Shown: positions 41,449 through 50,171 of the stretch, piece after piece
How the letters are laid out: each line of letters opens with the position of its first letter
Numbering within the stretch: position 1 is the first letter of the stretch
Virus record (IMG/VR): IMGVR_UViG_3300047550_003451
Location: 1 to 61,697 of that record
Strand: one strand, 5' to 3'
Origin: a virus
Length of the DNA stretch: 61,697 nucleotides
Notes under the pieces: generated by a model
Told to the model about the DNA's origin: nothing
The model's input: only the letters and a program-made list of their open reading frames with translations
Databases searched by the model: none
Translations under genes and position numbers: made by a program

Positions 41449-42086
41449 CTCACCGGCTGGCAAACATAAAGCAATTGAGAAAACCCAGCATTGAGGTTTT
41501 CTACAGTGAACGCAATGTGCATGATCATCTCAAGCATCTCACAGTGCCTGAACTACAAGAAATCACTGCCAACAGCACACTACCTTTTTGGGTAATGACC
41601 TTGAATGTTTTGGGCGACCTCAATACTGCCACTGTGATTAGAAGCGCCCATCTGTTGGGCGCTGAACGAGTGGTAGTTTTTGGTCGTAGGAAAATTGACA
41701 ATCGTGGATTGGTGGGAGCTGCCCATTATACACCCGTGGACAAAGTGTGGGCTGTGAACGACGATCTCTCCATTAATGTGAATGCGTTTGTGCAATTTTG
41801 CAAGGACAACCAGGTGGTTCCTGTGTTTATTGAACAGGGTGGTGAGAATTGTTTTCTCATGGATTGGTGTTCCACATTTGCCAAATATACACAGCAGCGC
41901 ATGAAACCCATGCTGGTTTTGGGCACTGAAAAGGATGGCATTCCCCAGGATATTCTGAACTGTGGGATTGATCTGGGCGGTACAATTGTGAGCATTCCTC
42001 AAAAAGGTGTCGTAAGGTCACACAACCTGAGCATGGCTTTTGCTATTGTCACTAGTCAGATGGTTGGTCAGTTAGGTTGGTATTAA
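41445..42086 (+). CDS. SpoU/TrmH-family RNA 2'-O-methyltransferase
   Basis: SPOUT trefoil-knot motifs are clear: motif 1 NVLGDLNTATVIRSAHLLGA, motif 2 MLVLGTEKDGIP, and motif 3 VSIPQKGVVRSHNLSMAFAI. These enzymes methylate ribose 2'-OH in tRNA (TrmH, TrmL) or rRNA (RlmB) using AdoMet. At 213 aa it is a catalytic domain with a short N-terminal extension. The start is GTG in the GTGA overlap. With tilS, the tRNA and IF-1 it adds to a translation-related set; the RNA target is unknown. Confidence 0.8.
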   Translation: MTHRLANIKQLRKPSIEVFYSERNVHDHLKHLTVPELQEITANSTLPFWVMTLNVLGDLNTATVIRSAHLLGAERVVVFGRRKIDNRGLVGAAHYTPVDKVWAVNDDLSINVNAFVQFCKDNQVVPVFIEQGGENCFLMDWCSTFAKYTQQRMKPMLVLGTEKDGIPQDILNCGIDLGGTIVSIPQKGVVRSHNLSMAFAIVTSQMVGQLGWY

Positions 42087-42087
42087 A

Positions 42088-42426
42088 GTGAAGTCTGGAG
42101 CACTTGCATTGATTGGCTGTTTGATGTGTCAGCCTTGTGTGGCTGACAGCCTCATGTGGATCAATGGCCAAACAGTGGTTATTGACAATCTGGTGGAACC
42201 TGATCCACACAGTCAATGTGAGCTGGAACGCAAGGTTGTCTATGAGTTCAACCAAACGTTGAATATCATGCTCAGCAGCGATGTGAGTGTTCGAAAGATT
42301 GGAACCGATGCATTGGGCCGCTCTGTTGTCAAATTGGTGAATGAGATCGATGGTGGGGACGCAGTACAACTGTTGGTGAATGCCAATCTAGCTCGCACCA
42401 ATCAAAATCCCGTCTGGTGCAAATGA
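42088..42426 (+). CDS. Secreted thermonuclease-fold protein, 112 aa
   Basis: A GTG start opens a signal peptide (SGALALIGCLMCQPCVA, cut near ADS). The mature part follows the staphylococcal-nuclease (SNc) pattern: NGQTVVIDNLVEPDP...C-x-LE, GRSVVKLV, and VNANLART. The usual catalytic Asp of DGDT is replaced (NGQT) and the catalytic Arg is not evident, so it is probably an inactive relative or a binding protein in the periplasm. The start codon lies one base after the stop of the methyltransferase. Confidence 0.55.
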   Translation: MKSGALALIGCLMCQPCVADSLMWINGQTVVIDNLVEPDPHSQCELERKVVYEFNQTLNIMLSSDVSVRKIGTDALGRSVVKLVNEIDGGDAVQLLVNANLARTNQNPVWCK

Positions 42427-42440
42427 AAATTGTGAAATGC

Positions 42441-42469
42441 TTGACACACACAGCATTTCACAATAATAT
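42441..42469 (+). promoter_or_regulatory. Strong sigma-70-type promoter
   Basis: TTGACA, exactly 17 nt, then TAATAT. The -35 is flanked by GAAATGC/GCATTTC arms and the leader holds ATTGAGC/GCTCAAT and CACAGTGTG/CACACTGTG inverted repeats. It would drive the 64-aa gene at 42556 as an early gene transcribed by unmodified host polymerase. Confidence 0.75.
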
Positions 42470-42555
42470 GAATTGAGCGTGGTGCTCAATCACAGTGTGG
42501 AATGGTTTCACACTGTGCTAACTCCCCAAGTGCGCAGAGCACAGGAGAAAATCTA

Positions 42556-42750
42556 ATGGCACGTAACATGGAAATCAAACAGCGTGAATTCGATCAGAAA
42601 TTTGTAGTCTGGGCTGAAATTGATCATCCAGATGCTGATCGAGACTGGTATGTGAAAAATGGACTGCCAGTACCCAATCAGTGGGTGGCTGTGGCAGTAA
42701 CCCACACTAGGGAAGCTGCTATTCGAGCAATGCGTCAGACTAAAATTTGA
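42556..42750 (+). CDS. Hypothetical 64-aa protein with its own strong promoter
   Basis: AGGAGA precedes the ATG at 42556. The sequence MARNMEIKQREFDQKFVVWA...VTHTREAAIRAMRQ is a small alpha/beta protein of unknown family. Being the only gene here with a near-consensus host promoter, and closed by a strong terminator, it is a candidate immediate-early host-takeover factor. That role is inference. Confidence 0.6.
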   Translation: MARNMEIKQREFDQKFVVWAEIDHPDADRDWYVKNGLPVPNQWVAVAVTHTREAAIRAMRQTKI

Positions 42751-42759
42751 TCAGTGTAT

Positions 42760-42794
42760 GAACAGTCAGACGCGCAAATCGCGTCTGACTGTTC
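42760..42794. terminator. Bidirectional hairpin terminator
   Basis: GAACAGTCAGACGCG-CAAAT-CGCGTCTGACTGTTC is a perfect 15-bp stem between convergent genes, followed by TTTCT on the plus strand. It also encodes the last residues of the leftward 161-aa gene. Confidence 0.75.
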
Positions 42795-43251
42795 TTTCTA
42801 TCAGTTTCAAGATTTCCTGTTGCTGATGGGGAGTGACAGGCGTTGTTTGTAGAATCTGTGCATCGTCAAACAATCCTTGGATCTGATCAATTGCTTGTTG
42901 CTGATTGGGTGCAATTACAAATGTCATCAAGTGGATGTCAGCAATAAAATTATTTTGGATATGTTCCAGCAACTGAGAGTTTTGCGATATCCACGCCTGC
43001 TCCAATGTTTGCTGCGTGACATTCATGGTGCTGACGCTGTGTGTACGTGGATGGTAGTCCGTGCCCTCTTTCAATATCCAAAAATCCCATGGAGTTTGGA
43101 TCTCTTTTTCACTCCATGTGCGCCATTTAATATAATATATTTGTTCCATCATTGCTGTATCCAAGTCACTTATGCTAGGTTGTAGCACTTGACTGTAGGT
43201 ATCTGATAACCACAGGTTGTGCTTCTTCAATTCAGTCAGTTGTTTGCACAT
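42766..43251 (-). CDS. Hypothetical 161-aa protein
   Basis: The ATG starts MCKQLTELKKHNLWLS. The middle (MEQIYYIKWRTWSEKE, then TPWDFWILKEG) is Trp rich and the C-terminal half helical. No family is recognised. A 40-nt piece covering its start codon and leader is duplicated at 55,434-55,473 beside an IS end. Confidence 0.5.
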   Translation of the reverse strand: MCKQLTELKKHNLWLSDTYSQVLQPSISDLDTAMMEQIYYIKWRTWSEKEIQTPWDFWILKEGTDYHPRTHSVSTMNVTQQTLEQAWISQNSQLLEHIQNNFIADIHLMTFVIAPNQQQAIDQIQGLFDDAQILQTTPVTPHQQQEILKLIERTVRRDLRV

Positions 43252-43516
43252 GTCAAACTGCCAAACAAACTTTTTGGTATTGGCATATTCATCAATGTTG
43301 ATCTTGAGTTAATAATTGTATAGATATCACACTGCTCCAACCACAGAACGCATTTGTTGCTGCTGTTGTGGGGTTGGATAAATCCTGTATCGATAAATCT
43401 ATTTATATAATTCAATCACAAGCCTCTATCCATCATAAATAGAGTAAAAGCTGCTATCCATGCACGGTGTATAATTATTTGGCTGGTGACAGCAGAATTA
43501 AATTTATGGGGTACTC
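43252..43516. other. Leader region of the prkA operon
   Basis: No ORF. It contains a CATAAATA late-type octamer at 43434-43441, 76 nt before prkA, set inside two partial copies of the type B motif (GCCTCTATCCATC and GCTGCTATCCATG). The left part holds AT-rich sequence with CGATAAATC. The leader seems to have been remodelled by element insertion. Confidence 0.45.
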
Positions 43517-45460
43517 ATGAATCTGTTACAGGAATACCAAAATAATTTTCGTCAAGTGCAACAACAGGAATATTCCCTGCTGGAATATTTGGAATTATGC
43601 AAACAAGACCCATTGGCTTATGCAACTGCGGCTGAACGAGTGTTGAATGCCATTGGTGAACCCACTGTGATTGACACCAGCAAAGAAGACAGATTGAGTC
43701 GCATATTCATGAATAGAACAATTCAAGTATGGCCTGAGTTTGCTGAATTTTACGGCATGGAAGAAACTATAGAACGAGTGGTGGGTTATTTCAAACATGC
43801 AGCACAAGGCCTGGAAGAAAAGAAGCAAATCTTGTATTTGTTGGGGCCTGTGGGCGCAGCCAAAAGCAGTTTGGCTGAAAAAATCAAAAGCTTGGTAGAA
43901 CGGCACCCCATTTATGTTCTCAAGGCGCAATCCATGATCAGCCCAGTTTTTGAAAGCCCATTGGGATTGTTTGATCCTCATTCAAATATTACACAAAAAA
44001 TACAACAGACCTATGAAATTCCTGCGAGATATTTTACTGGACTGCCCAGTCCATGGGCACTCAAGAGGTTGCAGGAAATGCAGGGAGATATCAATCAATT
44101 CTCTGTGGTTAAAATTTGGCCCAGCAAACTCAATCAGGTGGCTGTGGCAAAAACTGAACCTGGTGATGAAAACAATCAGGACATCAGTTGTTTGGTTGGT
44201 AAAGTGGATATCCGTCAATTGGAACACTACAGTCAAAATGATCCTGACGCCTACAGTTACAGTGGGGCGTTGTGCAGAGGCAATCAGGGTGTGACTGAGA
44301 TGGTGGAAATCTGGAAAGCCCCCATCAAGGTTTTGCATCCTTTGTTGACTGCTACTCAGGAGGGCAACTATGTGGGCACGGAAGCCATAGGAGGAATACC
44401 CTTTCAAGGTATAGTGTTTGCTCACAGCAATGAGAGTGAATGGCAAACTTTCCGTAATAATAAAACCAATGAAGCCTTTCTGGATCGCATTTGTGTGATC
44501 AAAGTACCCTATTGTTTGCGTACAACTGAGGAACAAAAGATCTACGAAAAATTGTTGCGTAACAGCAGTTTGGGTCATGCCCCATGTGCACCCAAAACCT
44601 TGGAAATTCTCAGTCAATTTTGTGTGCTCACCAGGCTGCGTGATCATGAAAACAGCACACTGTGGAGCAAAATGCGAGTTTACAATGGTGAAAATATACG
44701 GGACACTGATCCACGCGCCAAAACCATCGTAGAATACAAAGAAACTGCTGGTGTGGATGAAGGCATGGAAGGCATCAGCACCAGGTTTGCATTCAAAATA
44801 CTCAGTCAAACTTTCAATTTTGACACACATGAAGTGGCTGCAGATCCAGTGCACCTCATGTATGTTTTGGAGCAAGCAATCAAAAGAGAACAATATCCAG
44901 AAGAACAACAAAACAAATATTTGGAATTTATCAAATCCCATATTACTCCCAAATACATGGAATTTTTGGAAAAAGAATTACAAAAAACGTATTTGGAAAG
45001 TTATGATGAATATGGTCAAAATATCTTTGATAGATACACAGCCTATGCAGATGCGTGGATCAGCGACGCTGATTACAAGGACCCTGACACAGGACAAATG
45101 CTCAATCGAGATCATCTAAACCGGGAATTGGAAAAAATTGAAAAGCCGTCAGGTATTGCCAATCCTCGTGATTTTCGCCATGAGTTTGTTAATTACGTGC
45201 TGAGAGCCAGAGGACGTGTGGAGAATGCAGGCAACAATCCCAAATGGACTGATTATGAAAAATTCCGCCAAGTGATTGAGAAAAAGATTTTCAGCAGCAC
45301 AGAAGAATTACTGCCAATCATCAGTTTTGGTAGCAAAAAAAGCAGTGAAGACATGGCAAAACATGAGGGGTTTGTGCAACGCATGGTATCTCAAGGTTAT
45401 ACTGCCACTCAGTGCAGAAGACTTGTGGAATACTATATTAGGCAAAGCAAAAGCAGCTGA
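43517..45460 (+). CDS. prkA: PrkA-type serine protein kinase (YeaG family)
   Basis: The 647-aa length matches bacterial PrkA/YeaG. The AAA domain has a P-loop at residues 110-118, GPVGAAKSS, where bacterial proteins have GPVGGGKSS; the change to Ala keeps the key Lys. QGIVFAHSNESEW, FLDRICVIKVPYCLR and VDEGMEGISTRFAFKILSQTFNFD are family signatures, and the C-terminal kinase-like domain is complete. In Enterobacteria it works with YeaH and YcgB in starvation responses; in Bacillus it affects sporulation and protease activity has been proposed. GGGG lies nine nt before the ATG. It heads an overlapping five-gene operon. Confidence 0.88.
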   Translation: MNLLQEYQNNFRQVQQQEYSLLEYLELCKQDPLAYATAAERVLNAIGEPTVIDTSKEDRLSRIFMNRTIQVWPEFAEFYGMEETIERVVGYFKHAAQGLEEKKQILYLLGPVGAAKSSLAEKIKSLVERHPIYVLKAQSMISPVFESPLGLFDPHSNITQKIQQTYEIPARYFTGLPSPWALKRLQEMQGDINQFSVVKIWPSKLNQVAVAKTEPGDENNQDISCLVGKVDIRQLEHYSQNDPDAYSYSGALCRGNQGVTEMVEIWKAPIKVLHPLLTATQEGNYVGTEAIGGIPFQGIVFAHSNESEWQTFRNNKTNEAFLDRICVIKVPYCLRTTEEQKIYEKLLRNSSLGHAPCAPKTLEILSQFCVLTRLRDHENSTLWSKMRVYNGENIRDTDPRAKTIVEYKETAGVDEGMEGISTRFAFKILSQTFNFDTHEVAADPVHLMYVLEQAIKREQYPEEQQNKYLEFIKSHITPKYMEFLEKELQKTYLESYDEYGQNIFDRYTAYADAWISDADYKDPDTGQMLNRDHLNRELEKIEKPSGIANPRDFRHEFVNYVLRARGRVENAGNNPKWTDYEKFRQVIEKKIFSSTEELLPIISFGSKKSSEDMAKHEGFVQRMVSQGYTATQCRRLVEYYIRQSKSS

Positions 45461-46749
45461 TGAGTACTATAATTGACCGGCGTCTCAATCAGGGGCAAAA
45501 AAATCTAAGCAACAGGCAAAGATTTATCAAACGCAGCCGGGAGCATATACAAAAAAGCATACGTGAAAATTTACAAAATCGCAGCATACAGGATGTACAC
45601 AGTGGTGAAAAGGTCAAAGTTCCCACTGACAGTATTAGAGAACCCACTTTTGGGCATGATTGGCAGTCAGGTACAAAAAAACGTGTGTTACCAGGCAACA
45701 AGGATTATGTGCCCAGTGATCGGATCAGTCGTCCAGAGGGACAAGGATCCGGATCAGGCACTGGAAACCAGGCCAGCAACGATGATCAAACATTTGAGGA
45801 TGATTTTGCCTTTACGTTGACCAAAGAGGAATTTTATGATCTGTTTTTTGAAGATTTAGAATTGCCTGATCTTGTCAAAAAACAACTCAAACAAACCAGC
45901 AAATGGGAAGTCAGACGCGAAGGCATCAGCACTGTGGGCAACCCCAGCAACTTGAATGTCATACGCACAATGAAAAGCAGTTTGGGTCGTAGATTGGTTT
46001 TGCGTAAACCACATGAAAAACAGTTGCAAGATCTCATGGATCAACTGGATCAACTGGATGAGCTTGACCCACTTCGTCCGCAGTTGGAACAACAAATACA
46101 AGCACTCACAAGCAAAGTGCGCAGTGTGTCTTATGTGGATCCCATTGATTTGCGATACAATGTTTTCAACAAACGTAGAGTACCCAGCACCAGTGCAGTG
46201 ATGATTTGCATCATGGATGTGAGTGGCAGCATGGATGAACACAAAAAAGATTTGGCCAAAAGATTTTTCATGCTGCTGTATTTGTTTTTACAAAAAAAAT
46301 ATGAAAATGTGCATGTGGAATTTGTAAGACATCATACTGAAGCCAGTAGAGTGGATGAACATACATTTTTTTACGATAAATTAACAGGTGGTACAATTGT
46401 AAGCAGTGCTCTAGAACTCACCAAAGAACAAATTTTACCAGAATATGATTCTCATACACACAACATTTATATATGTCAGGTGAGTGATGGAGACAATTGG
46501 GAAGATGATAATCCCAAATGTAGACAAATATTACTGGATGATTTGTTGCCCGCTGTACAATATATGGCATATATAGAAATTACTGACAGTAAATTCGCAG
46601 AAGAATATCCATTGCTAAACTACTACAATAGCAGATTGTTTAATACCTACCAAACTGTGCATCATAACAATCCCAAACTACAAATAGCCAAAGTGGCCAC
46701 TGCCAACGACATCTACAAAGTTTTTAGGAACTTGTTCGAGAAAAAATAA
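45460..46749 (+). CDS. yeaH: YeaH/YhbH-family protein (DUF444) with VWA-like domain
   Basis: The 429 aa match the length of E. coli YeaH (427). The N-terminal IIDRRLNQGQKNLSNRQRF is the family start. A Gly/Ser-rich linker is near residue 95, and the C-terminal VWA domain has the metal site D253-x-S255-x-S257 in IMDVSGSMDE, plus FFYDKLTGGTIVSSAL with the conserved Thr. In bacteria it is encoded between prkA and spoVR, as it is here apart from the added clpP. The start overlaps the prkA stop (TGATG). Probable scaffold or adaptor for PrkA. Confidence 0.88.
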   Translation: MSTIIDRRLNQGQKNLSNRQRFIKRSREHIQKSIRENLQNRSIQDVHSGEKVKVPTDSIREPTFGHDWQSGTKKRVLPGNKDYVPSDRISRPEGQGSGSGTGNQASNDDQTFEDDFAFTLTKEEFYDLFFEDLELPDLVKKQLKQTSKWEVRREGISTVGNPSNLNVIRTMKSSLGRRLVLRKPHEKQLQDLMDQLDQLDELDPLRPQLEQQIQALTSKVRSVSYVDPIDLRYNVFNKRRVPSTSAVMICIMDVSGSMDEHKKDLAKRFFMLLYLFLQKKYENVHVEFVRHHTEASRVDEHTFFYDKLTGGTIVSSALELTKEQILPEYDSHTHNIYICQVSDGDNWEDDNPKCRQILLDDLLPAVQYMAYIEITDSKFAEEYPLLNYYNSRLFNTYQTVHHNNPKLQIAKVATANDIYKVFRNLFEKK

Positions 46750-47282
46750 TGGACAGTACAATTGATCAATCATTGTGGGACAAGGGTATTTGTATGGTGT
46801 TTGGAGAAATTGACGATTGTACCAGTCGCCAAGTGGCTGAATTTATTTTACACCATAACCTACAATCAAAGTGTGACCATCTACAGTTGGTGATCAACAG
46901 TCCTGGTGGATGTTTGGTCAACAGTTGGTGTATTGTGGATCTAATAAATATCAGCACATTGCCAGTATATACCTTGGGCATGGGACAGGTCAGCAGTGGT
47001 GCACTGTTGATTCTCATGGCCGGCAAACAGGGACATAGATATGTTAGCAAACATTGCACAATAATGACACATCAATTTATGGGTGAATGCGAAGGCAAAG
47101 TTCATGAATTGCAAGTGGTAATGCAAAATTTCCAAAAATCACATGAACAAATGATTGAATTTTATCAGCAATGCACTCTCTTGTCGCGTGAACAAATTTT
47201 AGAAAAATTGTTGCCTGCACACGATGTTTATTTAGAACCAGAACAAGCCCTGCAAATGGGCATGGTTGATAGGATAGTATAG
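46749..47282 (+). CDS. clpP: ClpP-like serine protease
   Basis: ClpP forms barrel-shaped tetradecamers that degrade proteins fed by ClpA or ClpX. The triad is intact: S83 in QVSSGALL, H108 in MTHQ, and D159 in AHDVYLEPEQAL, which aligns with D171 of E. coli. VINSPGG is the oxyanion loop region. Length (177 aa) corresponds to mature ClpP without a propeptide. The start overlaps the YeaH stop (TAATG). Bacterial prkA operons do not normally contain clpP, so its place here suggests a regulated-proteolysis role. A ClpA homologue is encoded at 59 kb. Confidence 0.88.
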   Translation: MDSTIDQSLWDKGICMVFGEIDDCTSRQVAEFILHHNLQSKCDHLQLVINSPGGCLVNSWCIVDLINISTLPVYTLGMGQVSSGALLILMAGKQGHRYVSKHCTIMTHQFMGECEGKVHELQVVMQNFQKSHEQMIEFYQQCTLLSREQILEKLLPAHDVYLEPEQALQMGMVDRIV

Positions 47283-47283
47283 C

Positions 47284-48774
47284 ATGAGCGATCTTTTATT
47301 TGACAGTGATGATTGGACTTTTCCCATGTTGGAAAAATTTATCCTTCATGTGGAAAAAATAGGACGGGAGGATTTGGGCTTTAGCTTGTATCCAAACCAA
47401 ATAGAAGTGATCAGCAGCAGTCAAATGCTGGATGCTTACAGCAGTATTGGTATGCCTGTTATGTACAACCATTGGAGTTTTGGCAAGAAACTCATCCAAG
47501 ACACGAAAAAATATCAAAAAGGTCACATGGGCCTGGCGCTAGAAATAGTGGTCAACACCAATCCTTGTATTGCCTATCTCATGGAAGAGAACAGTAGTAT
47601 GATGCAACTGTTGGTGTTGGCACATGCTAGTGTGGGACACAATTTTTGTTTTGCAAACAATTATATGTTCAAAACATGGACTGATGCAGACAGCATCATT
47701 GACTATCTCAATTTTGCCAAAAATTATATTGCTGAGTGTGAACAAAAATATGGCATGGCTGAAGTTGAGAAAATCTTGGACAGTTGTCATGCGCTCATGC
47801 ACAATGGTGTGGATAAATATACACGTGCACGCAAATTGAATGCCAAACAGGAAGAACAACGGCAACAGGCAAGATTGGCCCACTATGCGCAAACACAAAC
47901 TGAGTTGTGGTATGTGCTGGATCCGCGAAAACAACCAGAAACCACTATGGATACAAACATTCTCACTGAGCCAGAAGAAAACATCTTGTATTTTATTGAA
48001 AAAAATAGTCCCATTCTAAAACCTTGGCAAAGAGAACTGGTGAGAATTGTACGCAAAATCAGTCAATATTGGTATCCACAAATGTTTACCAAAGTTCTCA
48101 ATGAAGGGATAGCCACATTCACACATTATTGGATTCTCAACACAATGTATGATAGAGGCCAACTGTCTGATGGACACATGATGGAGTGGCTAAGCAGTCA
48201 TGCTAATGTTGTGTTTCAACCCAGCTATGATGATCCTAGATTTCAAGGAATCAATCCCTATGCCCTGGGATTTGCAATTTTCAGAGACATACAACGCATG
48301 TGCCTTGATCCTACTCCTGAAGATATACAGTGGTTTCCCAAGTTAAAAAATGCGGATTGGAAAAGTGTTGTTCGTCAAGCTGCCACTGAATATAGAGATG
48401 ACAGTTTTGTTCAACAATGGCTCAGTCCCAAAGTGGCCAGAGACCTCAAATTATTTGGTATTAGAGACAGCCAAGACGAAAATCATATTTGGGTAGACGC
48501 TATCCACAATGAACAAACTTTTGTAAACCTGCGTTTGATGCTATCAGAACAATATGATGTGAATGCACACATGCCCACTATACTGGTCACCAAAGCTGAT
48601 CTAAAAGGAGATCGCACTTTACATTTGGAACATTTGAGACATATGAATCGCGATTTGGACAACAATACTACAACCATCCTTGCCCATGTTCACAGATTGT
48701 GGGGTTATCCGGTCAAACTAAACAGTGTGACTGCCCAAAAACATATCATGCAAACATTCAACTATAGTGGATAA
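47284..48774 (+). CDS. spoVR: SpoVR/YcgB-family protein
   Basis: 496 aa against 510 in E. coli YcgB. Signatures are EENILYFIEKNSPILKPWQR, VRKISQYWYPQ, KVLNEGIATFTHYWIL and INPYALGFAIFRDIQRMC. SpoVR was named for a spore-cortex role in Bacillus; its biochemical activity is unknown, but it is genetically tied to PrkA and YeaH. The start is one base after the clpP stop. Having all three partners contiguous argues for a working complex rather than stray acquisition. Confidence 0.88.
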   Translation: MSDLLFDSDDWTFPMLEKFILHVEKIGREDLGFSLYPNQIEVISSSQMLDAYSSIGMPVMYNHWSFGKKLIQDTKKYQKGHMGLALEIVVNTNPCIAYLMEENSSMMQLLVLAHASVGHNFCFANNYMFKTWTDADSIIDYLNFAKNYIAECEQKYGMAEVEKILDSCHALMHNGVDKYTRARKLNAKQEEQRQQARLAHYAQTQTELWYVLDPRKQPETTMDTNILTEPEENILYFIEKNSPILKPWQRELVRIVRKISQYWYPQMFTKVLNEGIATFTHYWILNTMYDRGQLSDGHMMEWLSSHANVVFQPSYDDPRFQGINPYALGFAIFRDIQRMCLDPTPEDIQWFPKLKNADWKSVVRQAATEYRDDSFVQQWLSPKVARDLKLFGIRDSQDENHIWVDAIHNEQTFVNLRLMLSEQYDVNAHMPTILVTKADLKGDRTLHLEHLRHMNRDLDNNTTTILAHVHRLWGYPVKLNSVTAQKHIMQTFNYSG

Positions 48775-48783
48775 ACATACACA

Positions 48784-49014
48784 ATGAGCAAGGAAGATCA
48801 GATACAAGTGCAGGGCACTGTGGTGGAAGTTTGCCCCAATGCCCTGTTTAGAGTCAAGTTAGAAAATCAAGTTGTAATTTTGGCACATATAAGTGGCAAA
48901 CTTAGAATTCATAATATCAACATTCATTTAAATGACGTTGTGACTGTGGAAATGAGTCCTTATGATTGGCAAAAAGGACGCATCATTTTCCGTCAACGCA
49001 GACACAAAACATGA
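48784..49014 (+). CDS. infA: Translation initiation factor IF-1
   Basis: IF-1 is an OB-fold protein that binds the ribosomal A site with IF-2 and IF-3. The 76-aa protein aligns end to end with bacterial IF-1: [28 protein letters not shown] and [14 protein letters not shown] correspond to its RNA-binding face. A short basic tail (RQRRHKT) is extra. It is the last gene of the operon, nine nt after spoVR, with no strong Shine-Dalgarno, so translation may be coupled. A phage IF-1 could bias initiation toward phage mRNAs. Confidence 0.9.
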   Translation: MSKEDQIQVQGTVVEVCPNALFRVKLENQVVILAHISGKLRIHNINIHLNDVVTVEMSPYDWQKGRIIFRQRRHKT

Positions 49015-49033
49015 TGGGGATTGTTGATGTTTG

Positions 49034-49073
49034 GTGAACTACTGTTGCGTCTTTAGACGCAACAGGCTTGCGC
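49034..49073 (-). repeat. IS605-type right-end hairpin, variant stem
   Basis: After GTGAACTA comes CTGTTGCGTC-TTTA-GACGCAACAG, a 10-bp stem with the same frame as other type A ends but different stem sequence. GGCTTGCGC follows, as beside the remnant at 16,080. No TnpB sequence remains. Confidence 0.6.
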
Positions 49074-49112
49074 TGCCAAGGACTAAAGCCTTGCCAACCT
49101 ATGCGTGGTCCA

Positions 49113-50171
49113 TCACAGTTTATTATCTTCAAACCATTGCTGAATAATCTTGAGATTGTTTTGTAAACGACTGTCTTGTGGGGCCTTTTGGACTGCATCT
49201 TGGGCGTGTTTGAGAGATTCATGCCTCAAGCTTAGATTCCAAGCAGCAATGGCTGCTAGATCATGGGGTAACCATCCCCATGCTTCTTCGGTACAACTGT
49301 AGTCCATGGGATGGTGTGTGATAGCCAGTGCCCTACACGCATATTTGTAACTTTCACTCCAATTGTTCTCGTGATAATAATGTCTGCTCAGTTCTACCAA
49401 TGGTTCTCTGTGCAGAGGAGTTTCCAAGCATGCGTTTTTCAACCAATAAAGCTTGTTGGCATCGTCCACCTGTGCCAAATGTTGCATGGCCAAACCACGT
49501 TCAACATTCCAACAGGGCATGGTCAAAAATTCTTTGTAAGTTTCCACACTTTTGTCTTTTTGACCTTGATACATGTACTCTCTGCCCAGATATGCGCGTA
49601 TTCTAGCATCACTGGGATTTTCCCTAACAGCTTCTTCCAACAATGCCAGATCACCACTTTTGTTTTTGGCCTCGGGATAATGCAAAATACGCAATTTCTC
49701 ACACGTGGTTTGTGTTTCAGGCAATCGACTGCACAAGCCTTCATGAGTTGCGCCTATCCAGCGGAATCCCTTGCGTGCATGAATTCTATCACCCAGCCAA
49801 GTACGGCCAGGTGTGCCATCTGAATTCCAATTCCAAACATATGTATAGCGCAACCGAGTAGTTTCTGGACTCCAATGGCTTTCAATAAGCTGTCGCCAAC
49901 CCGCTTCCAGTCTTTCGTCCATGTGCAAGCAAATTAGTACATCAGCATCTTCAGGAACCAAGCTCATGGCTATATTATATGCATCATCAAATCGCCAGGG
50001 AATGATTCTTGCGTCATAAACAGTCACGCCTCGTTGCTGCAAAATATCCTTGGTATCATCCTGGCTGCCTGTGTCTATGACTACTCTGTAATCTGCTTCC
50101 ACACAACTGTCAGCCCAGCTAGCTGCGTTTTTTTCCTCATTTTTGCTGGGGGCATAAATTGCTATTTTCAT
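49113..50171 (-). CDS. Family 2 glycosyltransferase with TPR-like C-terminus
   Basis: Residues 1-110 form a GT-A domain: IAIYAPSKNEEKNAASWADS, IDTGSQDDT and the metal-binding LHMDERL. Residues 170-340 are helical TPR-like repeats (ARIRAYLGREYMYQGQKDKS, ESYKYACRALAI). A paralogue with the same plan is the next gene upstream. Such enzymes transfer sugars from nucleotide donors to surface glycans or proteins. It may modify host lipopolysaccharide or the virion. Confidence 0.8.
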   Translation of the reverse strand: MKIAIYAPSKNEEKNAASWADSCVEADYRVVIDTGSQDDTKDILQQRGVTVYDARIIPWRFDDAYNIAMSLVPEDADVLICLHMDERLEAGWRQLIESHWSPETTRLRYTYVWNWNSDGTPGRTWLGDRIHARKGFRWIGATHEGLCSRLPETQTTCEKLRILHYPEAKNKSGDLALLEEAVRENPSDARIRAYLGREYMYQGQKDKSVETYKEFLTMPCWNVERGLAMQHLAQVDDANKLYWLKNACLETPLHREPLVELSRHYYHENNWSESYKYACRALAITHHPMDYSCTEEAWGWLPHDLAAIAAWNLSLRHESLKHAQDAVQKAPQDSRLQNNLKIIQQWFEDNKL

